A stretch of 57,433 bases of DNA. It comes from Rhizobiaceae bacterium. GTDB lineage: Bacteria; Pseudomonadota; Alphaproteobacteria; Rhizobiales; Rhizobiaceae. The notes beneath the pieces were generated by a model that saw only the letters and a program-made list of their open reading frames with translations, was not told the DNA's origin and made no database searches. The number at the start of each line of letters is the position of its first letter. Positions within the stretch are counted from its first letter, which is position 1. The position numbers and the translations under genes were made by a program. Location: NCBI GenBank assembly GCA_019635715.1, contig JAHBYY010000021.1, positions 1 to 57,433 of the forward strand. The letters run 5' to 3'. This document shows, one piece after another, positions 1 to 8,213 of the stretch.

Positions 1-104
1 TCCGCTGGAGGCTGGTTTTGTCCAGCGGTGGGTCAGAGTGTATCCAGATACTTCCGCCGAATTGAACATTGCCTCAGATGCGGCTACAAGCAACGTGAGA
101 ACGG

Positions 105-305
105 ATGATCTCTATGGAAAATGACCGTCAGTTCGAAAAGATTGTTGCCGTGGCACGCGATCGAATGACCATTTACGAGGTGGCGTTGTCTGTGCTGGGA
201 AGGGGTGAGGCTTCCCCGCACATGACCGAGGACTTCAGGTCCAAATTGACCGAAGCAAAGAAACGATTGCAGAGGTATAGAGTGAAGTCGGGCAAATCCG
301 TTTAG
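105..305 (+). CDS. small basic hypothetical protein
   Basis: This is a 66-residue open frame rich in Lys and Arg, especially towards the C-terminus (KLTEAKKRLQRYRVKSGK), with a predicted helical character. An alternative ATG lies at 114 (MENDRQFEK...). No strong ribosome binding site is visible. Base composition is less GC-rich than the following genes. It is tail-to-tail with the GreA/GreB-family gene and their stop codons overlap by four bases. I do not recognise a family and it has no membrane segment or signal peptide. It could be a small nucleic-acid-binding protein, but nothing specific supports that. It could also be a spurious frame. Confidence 0.45.
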   Translation: MISMENDRQFEKIVAVARDRMTIYEVALSVLGRGEASPHMTEDFRSKLTEAKKRLQRYRVKSGKSV

Positions 306-769
306 AATAGGCCCACAATCTCCCACTCCCTCCCCGCGACCGTCGCCACGTCGCCCACGCCCTTGCCGAACAGCGCGCGGGCCAGCGGCGAGACGTGGCT
401 GACGGAGCCCTTCGCCGCATCAGCCTCGTCCTCGCCGACGATCCTCCAGGTCTTGCGCTTGCCGTCCTCGCCTTCCAGCGTCACCGTCATGCCGAAGCGC
501 ACGACGTCCGAGCCGGGCTCGGGAACCGAGAGCTCGGCCGTCTCGCGGCGCGCCGTCCAGTAGCGCAGGTCGCGCAGGATGGTGGCCACCGCGACCCTCT
601 CCTGCCGCTTCTCGGCCCGCGTCAGCTCGTCGCGCAGCCGCGCCATCTCGGCCTCGATCTGCCGCAGCCCCTCGGCGGTCACGAGGTTGCGCTCGGCGCT
701 GACCGGCCGGTCGCCGATCATGGCGATCGCCTCGGTGTCGTCGTCTTCCTTGGTGAAGGCCCTGCTCAT
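302..769 (-). CDS. GreA/GreB-family transcription elongation factor
   Basis: This 155-residue protein has the layout of Gre factors. An N-terminal coiled-coil-like stretch (about residues 31-65, TAEGLRQIEAEMARLRDEL...) is followed by a C-terminal FKBP-like domain (about 80-155) with the family pattern VSHVSPLARALFGKGVGD. Gre factors bind the RNA polymerase secondary channel and stimulate transcript cleavage in backtracked complexes. Some alphaproteobacterial relatives (Rnk or GreAB-like) may have other regulatory roles. The frame stays open far upstream, but the sequence before MSRAFTKEDD is GC-rich repeat translation, so I take the ATG at 769. A shorter start at residue 17 is possible. The family is clear; greA versus greB is not. 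Confidence 0.85.
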   Translation of the reverse strand: MSRAFTKEDDDTEAIAMIGDRPVSAERNLVTAEGLRQIEAEMARLRDELTRAEKRQERVAVATILRDLRYWTARRETAELSVPEPGSDVVRFGMTVTLEGEDGKRKTWRIVGEDEADAAKGSVSHVSPLARALFGKGVGDVATVAGREWEIVGLF

Positions 770-827
770 GGCCCGAGGATAGGCGTCCTGCAACTGGCGC
801 TCAAGGCCGGATGGTCGGTGCGGCGGA

Positions 828-925
828 TACCCCCAACCTACCCCTCCCCCCAAGGGGGAGGGAGTCGTCGACGCCGGCGCCTCAGAACCCCCTCCCCCTT
901 GTGGGGAGGGGTAGGGGTGGGGGTA
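828..925. repeat. imperfect palindromic intergenic repeat (C/G-tract type)
   Basis: Two arms (about 829-871 and 881-925) are near-complementary. Each carries the pattern CTACCCCTCCCC...AAGGGGGAGGG or its reverse complement, and each arm also has its own small internal hairpin. It sits between the divergently oriented Gre-family gene and the Tat protein gene. Such GC-rich mosaic palindromes are common between genes in Mesorhizobium-like genomes (family knowledge). Any effect on mRNA or transcription is inference. Confidence 0.7.
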
Positions 926-983
926 GATTTCGCCAACGAGCCCCGTGCACTCGTCGGCACGATTTATGCTCACCCTCCCCGAC

Positions 984-2381
984 ATGAAGACATTTGTACC
1001 GAATCCGCACAGGCGCCGCTTTCTGACTGGCGCCGCCGGCCTGGCCGGCGCGGCGCTCGCTGTCCCTGTCGCCGCGCGCGCGACAAAACTGCCCGGCATC
1101 GAGACGGCCTCGCTGCGCGGCTCGATCACCGCCGCCGACGCCGGCATCGTGGCGGGCACGCTCGATGACCAGAGCCGCGCCTTCGCCCGGCTGATCGAGA
1201 AATCCGCCGAAAGCGACGCGCCGGTCTTCCTGCCGCCGGGCACCTATGTCGTTTCCAACATCAAGCTGCCGCCTCGCCTGCGGCTGACCGGCGTGCCGGG
1301 AGCCACCCGCATCCTCTATGGCGGCGACGGTCATCTGCTGATGGCGGAGAATGCCGAGCATATCGAGCTCACCGGCCTGGTGCTGGACGGCGGCAACCGC
1401 TGGCTGGCCGATTACGCACCGGGGCTCGGCGTGTTCCGCCGGGTGGCAAATCTGACGGTCGACAACTGCCAGGTGATCGGCAGCGGCGCCAACGGCCTCG
1501 TCCTCGAAAAAGTCTCCGGCCGCGTCGAGCGCTCCGCGATATCAGGCGCGGCGGATTCCGGCATCTATTCCGTCGAGGCCGGCCGCCTGCAGATCACCGG
1601 CAACAGCGTCACCGACTGCGCCAATGGCGGCATCCTGGTGCACCGCTGGAAGCAGGCCGACGACCACACGATGGTCATCGGCAACCGCGTCGAGCGGATC
1701 GCGGCGCGCAGCGGCGGCACCGGCCCGTTCGGCAACGGCATCAACGCCTTCCGCGCCGACCATGTGATGATCGCCAACAATTCGATCGCCGACTGCGCCT
1801 TCTCGGCGATCCGCGCCAACAGTTCGGGCGACATCCAGATCATGGGCAACAATTGCGCGCGCAGCGGCGAGACGGCGATCTATGCCGAGTTCGCCTTCCA
1901 GGGGGCGGTGATCAACGCCAACGTCGTCGACGGCGCCGCCAACGGCATCTCCGTGGTCAACTACAACGAGGGCGGCCGCATGGCGGTGGTCAGCGGCAAC
2001 GTCGTGCGCAACCTTTCGACGAAAGGTCCCTACCAGGCGGATCCGCCGGGGTTCGGCGTCGGCATCTCGGTGGAGGCCGACACGACGGTCACCGGCAATG
2101 TCGTGGAGGACGCACCGCTCTACGGCGTCCATATCGGCTGGGGGCCGTTCATGCGCAACGTCTCGGCCACCGGCAACGTGGTGCGCAAGGCCGGCACGGG
2201 ATTTGCCGTCACCGTCGTCGAGGGCTCGGGCGCCGCGGTGATCGCCGACAACGTCATCGAGGACGCGCCGAACGGCGGGGTGGTCGGCTATCGCTGGACG
2301 CAGCGCGCAACCGACGATCTGACGCGTCCCGGCGCGACGGCGGTCCCTAACCTGACGGTGGAACGCAACCAGGTCGGTTGA
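984..2381 (+). CDS. TIGR03808-like Tat-exported repetitive beta-helix protein
   Basis: The protein is 465 residues and begins with a twin-arginine signal (HRRRFLTGAAGLAGAALA, about residues 9-26), so export of a folded protein is expected. The body contains many repeats of the type NNSIADCAFSAI or GNVVEDAPLYGVHIG, with N/D-rich turns about every 20-25 residues. This is the pattern of a right-handed parallel beta-helix, as in pectate-lyase-like and TIGR03808 proteins. The start is ATG 984 because the Tat signal begins directly after it; upstream residues in frame are repeat-derived. The function of this alphaproteobacterial family is unknown; a polysaccharide-binding or lyase role is only suggested by the fold. 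It is convergent with the asparaginase gene. Confidence 0.85.
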   Translation: MKTFVPNPHRRRFLTGAAGLAGAALAVPVAARATKLPGIETASLRGSITAADAGIVAGTLDDQSRAFARLIEKSAESDAPVFLPPGTYVVSNIKLPPRLRLTGVPGATRILYGGDGHLLMAENAEHIELTGLVLDGGNRWLADYAPGLGVFRRVANLTVDNCQVIGSGANGLVLEKVSGRVERSAISGAADSGIYSVEAGRLQITGNSVTDCANGGILVHRWKQADDHTMVIGNRVERIAARSGGTGPFGNGINAFRADHVMIANNSIADCAFSAIRANSSGDIQIMGNNCARSGETAIYAEFAFQGAVINANVVDGAANGISVVNYNEGGRMAVVSGNVVRNLSTKGPYQADPPGFGVGISVEADTTVTGNVVEDAPLYGVHIGWGPFMRNVSATGNVVRKAGTGFAVTVVEGSGAAVIADNVIEDAPNGGVVGYRWTQRATDDLTRPGATAVPNLTVERNQVG

Positions 2382-2393
2382 ACGGCGCGCGGA

Positions 2394-3407
2394 TCAGGCC
2401 GCGCCGGCGATCGCCTGCGTCGGGCGAAGCCCGCCCACCACAAGGCCCCTACGGTTCTTCAATACAGGGCGTGCCATGTCGTCCAGGCCCGCCGCAAGCT
2501 GCTCGTCCGACCTCAGCAGGCGGGCCAGAACGGCGGCGACGATCACCTCGGCGGCGCGCTCGCCGCCGTCGTCGCATTTCAGCGCGATGCCGAGGCCGAG
2601 TTCCGGAAGGGCTGCGCAGAACACGCCCTCGGCGCCGATCTTGACGAAGATGCGCCCGGCGCCGGCCTGCATCAGCCGCGTGTCGGCCCGCTCCGATCCG
2701 GCGACGTAGAACGGCTCCTCCATGCAGGCCGTCAGCAGCCGTCGCGCCGCCCTGCCGCGCGCCGGCGACAGGCCGATGCCGGTCGCCATGCGTGCGAAGC
2801 CGCCCGCCAGGGTCTCCAGCGGCACGGCATAGGTCGGGATGGAGCATCCATCGATGCCGCGATTGTCCTTGCCGTGGCCGGTGCCGGTCACCGAGGCCAT
2901 CGCCTCGCAGACCATCTGCTGCGACGCGTGACCGGCGCCGACATAGCCCTGGTGGGCGATCCCCAGATGCCGGCAGGTGCAAAGGAAGCCCGAATGCTTG
3001 CCGGAGCAGTTGTTGTGGAGGTCGTTCGGGGTTCCGCCGGCGCGCGCGAGCGCGATCGCCGCCGGCTGGTGGCTCGGCCAGTGCGTGCCGCATTCGAGCG
3101 CGTCGCCGCCGAGCCCTGCCTTGGCCAGCATGGCGGCCGCCAGCGCGACATGCGCCTCCTCGCCATTGTGGGACGCGCAGGCCAATGCGAGTTCCCTGTC
3201 GCCGAAGCCATAGGCGTCGGCGGCGCCGCTTTCCACCAGCGGCAGCGCCTGGATCGCCTTGACCGCCGAGCGCGGGAAAACCGGCTGCAGGGGATCGCCG
3301 ATCGCCAGCCTCAGGCCGCCATCGGCATCGCAGACCGCCACCGCGCCGCGATGGCGGCTTTCGACGATGTCTCCGCGCAGCACCTCGACCAGGATGGGGT
3401 CGGTCAC
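2394..3407 (-). CDS. L-asparaginase II (rhizobial/thermolabile type)
   Basis: This is an L-asparaginase of the PF06089 family, first known from Rhizobium etli and unrelated to the E. coli enzymes; it hydrolyses L-asparagine to aspartate and ammonia. Family motifs are clear: ESRHRGAVAV near the start, FPRSAVKAIQALPL, CASHNGEEAHV, NNCSGKHSGFL (the CSGKH segment is the family hallmark) and DGCSIPTYAVPL. It has no signal peptide and is probably cytoplasmic. I chose the GTG at 3407 (VTDPILVEVLRGD) because homologues begin around PxLVEVxRG. An ATG at 3467 would add 20 non-family residues and overlap the divergent DUF3750 gene by two bases. Neither start has a convincing ribosome binding site. Confidence 0.85.
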   Translation of the reverse strand: MTDPILVEVLRGDIVESRHRGAVAVCDADGGLRLAIGDPLQPVFPRSAVKAIQALPLVESGAADAYGFGDRELALACASHNGEEAHVALAAAMLAKAGLGGDALECGTHWPSHQPAAIALARAGGTPNDLHNNCSGKHSGFLCTCRHLGIAHQGYVGAGHASQQMVCEAMASVTGTGHGKDNRGIDGCSIPTYAVPLETLAGGFARMATGIGLSPARGRAARRLLTACMEEPFYVAGSERADTRLMQAGAGRIFVKIGAEGVFCAALPELGLGIALKCDDGGERAAEVIVAAVLARLLRSDEQLAAGLDDMARPVLKNRRGLVVGGLRPTQAIAGAA

Positions 3408-3465
3408 GATATCACCATCTTGTTGAGACTGATTCGCCGGGCGTCCGACCGGGCGCGCCCATTTC

Positions 3466-4254
3466 ATGCCCGAATTGTCGGAGTTCCGCCAGATGCGGCT
3501 GATCGGCCATGTGCTGCTGTTCGTCGTCGCCGTGTTCGTCGTGCCCGCTTTGGCGGCCGCCGGATGGTGGGAGTTGCAGGAGCGGCCGCGCCGCTGGAGC
3601 GAGGCCGACTGGTCGTCGAGCGGGCTGCTGCCGCGGGCGGCGGCCTCCCCTGACGCCGCGATCTACGTCATGGCCGCCCGGACCGGCGGCTTCAAGGGGG
3701 CGTTTTCGGTGCATAGCTGGATCGTCACCAAGGCTGCCGGGGCAGACCGCTACGACCGCTACGACAAGGTCGGCTGGGGCGCGCCGATCCGCCACAACGG
3801 CTATCCCGCCGATGCGCGCTGGTATTCCAACGAGCCATGGGTCGTGCGCGGCATCCACGGCGCCGAGGCCGAGCGGCTGATCCCGGCGGTGGAAGCGGCG
3901 ATCCGCGCCTATCCGTTTGCCCGGCCCGGCGACTACCACATCTGGCCGGGGCCGAACTCCAACAGCTTCGTTTCGCACGTGCTGGCCTCGGTGCCGGAGC
4001 TCAACGCCGTGCTGCCCCCGCATGCGACCGGCCGGGATTTCGCGCCCGGGCTCGCCTCGCTGGTCTGGTCGCCGGGAACGCGCGACCTGCACGCGACGCT
4101 CGGCGGCTATGTGGGGATTTCGGCCGGAGCGACCAGCGGGCTGGAGCTTCACCTGCTCGGGCTTGTCGCCGGCATCGACTTCGCCGAGCCCGGCCTCAAG
4201 ATCCCGGCGTTCGGCACGCTGTCGCTCACGGCGCCGGCGGTCGCCTCGAACTGA
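3466..4254 (+). CDS. DUF3750 family membrane-anchored protein
   Basis: The protein is 262 residues. A single hydrophobic segment (about residues 11-33, LIGHVLLFVVAVFVVPALAAA) suggests an N-terminal anchor with the rest in the periplasm. The body shows the DUF3750 pattern: SVHSWIVTK, RYDKVGWG, NGYPADARWYSNEP, WPGPNSNSF and a C-terminal Gly-rich stretch. The biochemical role of DUF3750 is not known to me. The conserved H, N and S residues in WPGPNSNSFVSHVL could be a catalytic or binding site, but this is a guess. It is convergent with the next gene, with stops four bases apart. Confidence 0.8.
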   Translation: MPELSEFRQMRLIGHVLLFVVAVFVVPALAAAGWWELQERPRRWSEADWSSSGLLPRAAASPDAAIYVMAARTGGFKGAFSVHSWIVTKAAGADRYDRYDKVGWGAPIRHNGYPADARWYSNEPWVVRGIHGAEAERLIPAVEAAIRAYPFARPGDYHIWPGPNSNSFVSHVLASVPELNAVLPPHATGRDFAPGLASLVWSPGTRDLHATLGGYVGISAGATSGLELHLLGLVAGIDFAEPGLKIPAFGTLSLTAPAVASN

Positions 4255-4257
4255 CCA

Positions 4258-4767
4258 TCACTGATCGAAGGCGTTGAGCAGAATGGTGGTCAGGCTGGTC
4301 GGCTCGCCGCCGTCCGGCGGACCGTCGAAGAGGATGTCATCGACCAGATAGTCCATGCCGGCCCGCACCAGCATCAGCCTGTCGGTCCATCCGGCGGCCG
4401 GCGCATCCTTGAAGGCATAGCTCACCGGAACCTCGACGGCCGACGCCTTTTCGACCGGCTCCCCCGGCACACAGCTATCCGCCCTGTCGGGAAACCGCTG
4501 GTAGGGAATTCCATCGCCGAAGGGCGGCTTTTCGTCCGGAGCGGCCTCGGCGATCACCTGGTTGCGGTCCTGCGCCACCTTGATCGCCTCGCGCAGCGTC
4601 GGCGACAGCAGCGCCTGCGTGGCTGTCTCGTCGGCGGCGAGCCGCGCCTGGCAGAAGCCCTGCGCCAATTCTGTCGCCGCGCGGTCCGCGGCCAGCGCCG
4701 GGCCAGGGCTCGCGAGCATACCGACCGCCGAAAACACAAAGGTCCAGAACAGACCGGCCCTGCTCAT
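4258..4767 (-). CDS. hypothetical secreted protein
   Basis: The protein is 169 residues with a clear Sec signal peptide: MSRAGLFWTFVFSAVG followed by MLASPGPALAAD, with cleavage probably after ALA. The mature part is small, with two cysteines (FCQARLA and DSCVPGEP) that could form a disulfide, and the pattern MLVRAGMDYLVDDILFDGP near the end. This resembles DUF3828-type or lipoprotein-like secreted domains, but I do not assign a family. Its start overlaps the stop of the upstream thiolase gene by four bases, so the two are probably cotranscribed, although a functional link is not obvious. Confidence 0.75.
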   Translation of the reverse strand: MSRAGLFWTFVFSAVGMLASPGPALAADRAATELAQGFCQARLAADETATQALLSPTLREAIKVAQDRNQVIAEAAPDEKPPFGDGIPYQRFPDRADSCVPGEPVEKASAVEVPVSYAFKDAPAAGWTDRLMLVRAGMDYLVDDILFDGPPDGGEPTSLTTILLNAFDQ

Positions 4768-5930
4768 CTGATGCGGTCGAGGATCGAGACATAGTTGGCG
4801 ACGGCGGCGCCGCCCATGTTGAAGATGCCGCCGAGGCTGGCGCCCGGAACCTGGATGCCGCCGGCCTCGCCCGCGAGCTGCATGGCGGTCAGCACATGCA
4901 TGGAGACGCCGGTGGCGCCGATCGGGTGGCCCTTGGCCTTCAGCCCGCCGGACGGATTGACCGGCAGCCTGCCGCCTTTCTGCGTCTGCCCCTCCAAGGC
5001 AATCCTGCCGCCCTGCCCGCGCGGCGCCAGCCCCATCGCCTCGTATTCGATCAGTTCGGCAATGGTGAAGCAGTCATGCGTCTCGACGAAGGACAGATCG
5101 TCCAGAGCAACGCCCGCCGACTTCAGCGCCCGCGCCCAGGCTTGCTCGCAGCCCTCGAAAGCCAAGATGTCGCGCTTCGACATCGGCAGGAAATCCTGCA
5201 CATGCTCGTTGGCCCGGAAGGCGATGGCGCGGCGCATCGACAGCGCCGTCGTCGCGTCGGTCAGCACCAGCGCCGCCGCGCCGTCGGAAACCAGCGAGCA
5301 GTCGGTGCGCTTCAGCGGCCCCGCGACGAAAGGATTCTTCTCGCTTTCCTGCCGGCAGAATTCATAGCCGAAGTCGCGCCGCATCTGGGCATAGGGGTTG
5401 TCGACGCCGTTGCGGTGGTTCTTCGCCGCGATGGTCGCCAGCGCGTCGGACTGGTCGCCATACCGCTGGAAATAGGCCGAAGCGATCTTGCCGAAGACGC
5501 CGGCGAAGCCCGCCGGCGTGTCTCCCTCTTCCGGCAGGTAGGAGGCCTTGAGGAGGTTCCTGCCGATCTCGGCTGCCGGCGTCGTCGTCATCTGCTCGGC
5601 ACCGACCACCAGCACGAACTTCGCCGCGCCGGCACCAACGGCGCGGATGCCCTGGCGGACGGCGGCCGATCCGGTCGCGCAGGCGTTCTCGACCCGCGTC
5701 GCCGGCTTGAAGCGCAGCCGGTCGTCGGTCTGCAGGACCAGGCTGGCGGTGAAATCCTGCGCCGAGAAGCCGGCGTTGAAATGGCCCAGCACGATCTCGC
5801 CGACATCCTCCGGCCCAATGCCGGCATGAGCCAGCGCTTCGCCTGCAACCTGGGTGATCAGGCCTTCGAGGCTTTCCCCTTCGAGCTTGCCGAAGCGTGA
5901 ATGCGCCCAGCCGACGATACAGGCGGTCAT
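4764..5930 (-). CDS. thiolase family protein (SCP2-type acetyl-CoA acetyltransferase)
   Basis: This 388-residue thiolase carries the nucleophilic cysteine in VENACATGSAA (Cys84), the active-site histidine motif ETHDCFTIAE, and the Gly/His loop GGLKAKGHPIGATG. These are the features of SCP-x/SCP2-type thiolases, which cleave or condense acyl-CoA thioesters, often of branched or sterol side chains. The canonical C-terminal cysteine motif of degradative thiolases is replaced by GGIFNMGGAA, typical of this subgroup. The substrate is unknown. No acyl-CoA dehydrogenase or OB-fold DUF35 partner is adjacent. It is divergent from betI across 165 bp and overlaps the next gene by four bases. Confidence 0.88.
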   Translation of the reverse strand: MTACIVGWAHSRFGKLEGESLEGLITQVAGEALAHAGIGPEDVGEIVLGHFNAGFSAQDFTASLVLQTDDRLRFKPATRVENACATGSAAVRQGIRAVGAGAAKFVLVVGAEQMTTTPAAEIGRNLLKASYLPEEGDTPAGFAGVFGKIASAYFQRYGDQSDALATIAAKNHRNGVDNPYAQMRRDFGYEFCRQESEKNPFVAGPLKRTDCSLVSDGAAALVLTDATTALSMRRAIAFRANEHVQDFLPMSKRDILAFEGCEQAWARALKSAGVALDDLSFVETHDCFTIAELIEYEAMGLAPRGQGGRIALEGQTQKGGRLPVNPSGGLKAKGHPIGATGVSMHVLTAMQLAGEAGGIQVPGASLGGIFNMGGAAVANYVSILDRIR

Positions 5931-6043
5931 GCGGTCCTCCGTTTGGCGCCCGCCTTCCGGGGGTCGACGCCGCGGGCAGGATGGCCGACCGCGCGGTCGG
6001 CGTAAAGCCGCGGATTTCAGCAGCCGACCGGTTCGAATATGAT

Positions 6044-6065
6044 TGATTGATTGATCAATCAGTCA
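6044..6065. promoter_or_regulatory. probable BetI operator (palindrome)
   Basis: A perfect 14-bp palindrome, TGATTGATCAATCA, lies at 6048-6061. It extends to 22 bp (6044-6065) with a single mismatched pair. It sits 30 bp before the betI ATG, in the gap shared with the divergent thiolase gene. BetI repressors are known to bind TTGA/TCAA-type palindromes in their own promoter and release on choline (family knowledge). Placement and symmetry make this the likely autoregulatory site. Confidence 0.7.
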
Positions 6066-6095
6066 TACACAGTTCATCCTACGGGAGTGAAATCC

Positions 6096-6683
6096 ATGGC
6101 AAAGATCGGCGTTGAAACGGAACGCAGGCGGGCTCTGATCGATGCGACGATCGCAGCCATCGGCGAGCGCCGCTCGCTCGACGTGACGATGTCGGACATC
6201 GCCGGCCGCGCCGGCGTGTCGTCGGCGCTCGCCCACCACTATTTCGGCGGCAAGGGCGACCTGCTGGAAGCGACGATGCGCGCCCTGCTGGCCGACCTGT
6301 CGCGCGACACGGTGCTGGCGCTCCGGCGGGCGCAGACGCCGCGCGCCCGCATCTCGGCGGTCATCGCCGTCAACTTCTCCGTCAGCCAGTTCCGGCAGGA
6401 GACGGTGCATGCCTGGCTCGCCTTCTACCTCGAAGCGCAGCGGTCGGCCCCGCTGCGCCGGCTGCTGCGCATCTACGGCTACCGGCTCTACTCCAACCTG
6501 ATGAGCGGCCTGACGCCGCTGATGCCGCGTACCGAGGCCGAGCGCATGGCCGAGGGCATCGCCGCGATGATCGACGGGCTCTACATCCGGCGCGCGCTGC
6601 GCGACGGGCTTCCGCATCCCGGCAGCGCCACGGCGCTGGTCGAGGACTATGTCGAGACCAAGCTGCGCCAGGCTGCCGGCTGA
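6096..6683 (+). CDS. betI: TetR-family choline-responsive repressor BetI
   Basis: This 195-residue TetR protein starts at ATG 6096, preceded by GGGAG. The N-terminal helix-turn-helix reads [28 protein letters not shown] (shown by its segments [10 protein letters not shown] and [11 protein letters not shown]), which is the BetI signature. The C-terminal ligand domain contains WLAFYLEAQ and [13 protein letters not shown], also typical of BetI. BetI represses the choline to glycine betaine genes and is relieved by choline. The gene is first in a run with betC, a PLP-enzyme gene and betA, and an operator-like palindrome precedes it. An upstream in-frame TTG would overlap the palindrome and is unlikely. 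Confidence 0.92.
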   Translation: MAKIGVETERRRALIDATIAAIGERRSLDVTMSDIAGRAGVSSALAHHYFGGKGDLLEATMRALLADLSRDTVLALRRAQTPRARISAVIAVNFSVSQFRQETVHAWLAFYLEAQRSAPLRRLLRIYGYRLYSNLMSGLTPLMPRTEAERMAEGIAAMIDGLYIRRALRDGLPHPGSATALVEDYVETKLRQAAG

Positions 6684-6686
6684 AGC

Positions 6687-8213
6687 ATGACGCGCCGCCC
6701 CAACATCCTGGTCGTCATGGTCGACCAGCTCAACGGGACGCTGTTTCCGGACGGGCCCGCCGGGTTCCTGCATGCGCCCACCCTGAAGGCGCTCGCGGCG
6801 CGGTCGGCGCGCTTCCGCAACAACTATACCGCCTCGCCGCTGTGCGCCCCCGCCCGCGCCTCGTTCATGAGCGGCCAGTTGCCGTCGCGCACCGGCGTCT
6901 ACGACAATGCGGCCGAGTTCGCCTCGTCGATCCCGACCTTCGCGCATCACCTGCGCGCCGCCGGCTATCGTACCTGCCTGTCCGGCAAGATGCACTTCGT
7001 CGGTCCGGACCAGCTCCACGGCTTCGAGGAGCGGCTGACGACCGACATCTACCCCGCCGATTTCGGCTGGACGCCGGACTACCGCAAGCCCGGCGAGCGC
7101 ATCGACTGGTGGTATCACAATCTCGGCTCGGTCACCGGCGCCGGCGTCGCCGAGACCACCAACCAGCTCGAATATGACGACGAGGTCGGCTTCCTCGCCT
7201 GCCAGAAGCTCTTTCAGCTCGCCCGCGAGCGCGACGACGCCGAACGCCGCCCCTGGTGTCTCACCGTCTCGTTCAGCCATCCGCACGACCCGTTCGTGGC
7301 GCGCCGGCGGTATTGGGACCTTTACGAGAACTGCCCGGCGCTCGACCCCGAAATCGGCTTCATCCCGCGCGAAAGCCAGGATCCGCATTCGCAGCGCCTC
7401 TACGACGCCAGCGACTATGCCAGCTTCGACATAACGCCGGAGCAGGTCCGCCATTCGCGGCGCGGCTATTTCGCCAACATCTCCTACATCGACGACAAGG
7501 TCGCCGAGCTCCTTTCGGTGCTGGAGCGCACGCGCATGCTCGACGACACGCTGGTGCTGTTCTGCTCGGACCACGGCGACATGCTGGGCGAGCGCGGGCT
7601 GTGGTTCAAGATGTGCTTCTACGAGGGCTCGGCCCGCGTGCCGCTGATGATCGCCGGACCCGGCGTGGCGTCCGGCCTGATCGACGCGCCGGTCTCCAAT
7701 CTCGACATCAATCCGACGCTCTGCGACCTGGCCGGCATCGACATGTCGGCCATCGCGCCGTGGACCGACGGCCAGTCGCTGCTGCCGCTCATGCAGGGAG
7801 AGAGGCGTACCGCGCCGGTGCTGATGGAGTATGCCGCCGAAGGCTCGCAGGCGCCGCTGGTCGGCATCCGGGACGGAAAATACAAGTTCGTCCACTGCGA
7901 GATCGATCCGCCGCAACTCTTTGATCTGGAGTCGGATCCGCTGGAGCGCGTGAACCTCGCGGAGAATCCCGCGCATGCGCCGCTGGTCGCCGAGTTCATG
8001 GCCAGGGTTCGCGCCCGCTGGGACATGGCCGGCTTCGACGCCGCCGTGCGCGAGAGCCAGGCGCGCCGCTGGGTGGTCTATCCGGCGCTGCGCAACGGCG
8101 CCTATTTCCCGTGGGATTTCCAGCCGTTGCAGAAGGCGTCGGAGCGCTACATGCGCAACCACATGGACTTGAACGTGCTCGAAGAGAGCAAGCGTTATCC
8201 GCGGGGCGAATGA
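6687..8213 (+). CDS. betC: choline-sulfatase
   Basis: Choline-sulfatase hydrolyses choline-O-sulfate to choline and sulfate, feeding the betaine pathway. The 508-residue protein has the arylsulfatase layout: metal ligands in NILVVMVDQL, the formylglycine motif CAPAR with Cys53 as the residue to be oxidised, SGKMHFVGPDQ, and the second metal site in CSDHGDMLGERG. The C-terminal segment YFPWDFQPLQKASERYMRNH is characteristic of BetC. It begins four bases after the betI stop and its end overlaps the next gene. No signal peptide is present, so it acts in the cytoplasm. An anaerobic- or FGE-type maturase must be encoded elsewhere. Confidence 0.93.
   Translation: MTRRPNILVVMVDQLNGTLFPDGPAGFLHAPTLKALAARSARFRNNYTASPLCAPARASFMSGQLPSRTGVYDNAAEFASSIPTFAHHLRAAGYRTCLSGKMHFVGPDQLHGFEERLTTDIYPADFGWTPDYRKPGERIDWWYHNLGSVTGAGVAETTNQLEYDDEVGFLACQKLFQLARERDDAERRPWCLTVSFSHPHDPFVARRRYWDLYENCPALDPEIGFIPRESQDPHSQRLYDASDYASFDITPEQVRHSRRGYFANISYIDDKVAELLSVLERTRMLDDTLVLFCSDHGDMLGERGLWFKMCFYEGSARVPLMIAGPGVASGLIDAPVSNLDINPTLCDLAGIDMSAIAPWTDGQSLLPLMQGERRTAPVLMEYAAEGSQAPLVGIRDGKYKFVHCEIDPPQLFDLESDPLERVNLAENPAHAPLVAEFMARVRARWDMAGFDAAVRESQARRWVVYPALRNGAYFPWDFQPLQKASERYMRNHMDLNVLEESKRYPRGE

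Noticed and set aside
3407-3467. ATG 3467 as the asparaginase start
   Set aside because: The added 20 residues do not look like the family and would overlap the divergent gene; kept only as an alternative.
6063-8162. 699-codon minus-strand frame opposite betI and betC
   Set aside because: Shadow frame; betI and betC are certain from their motifs.
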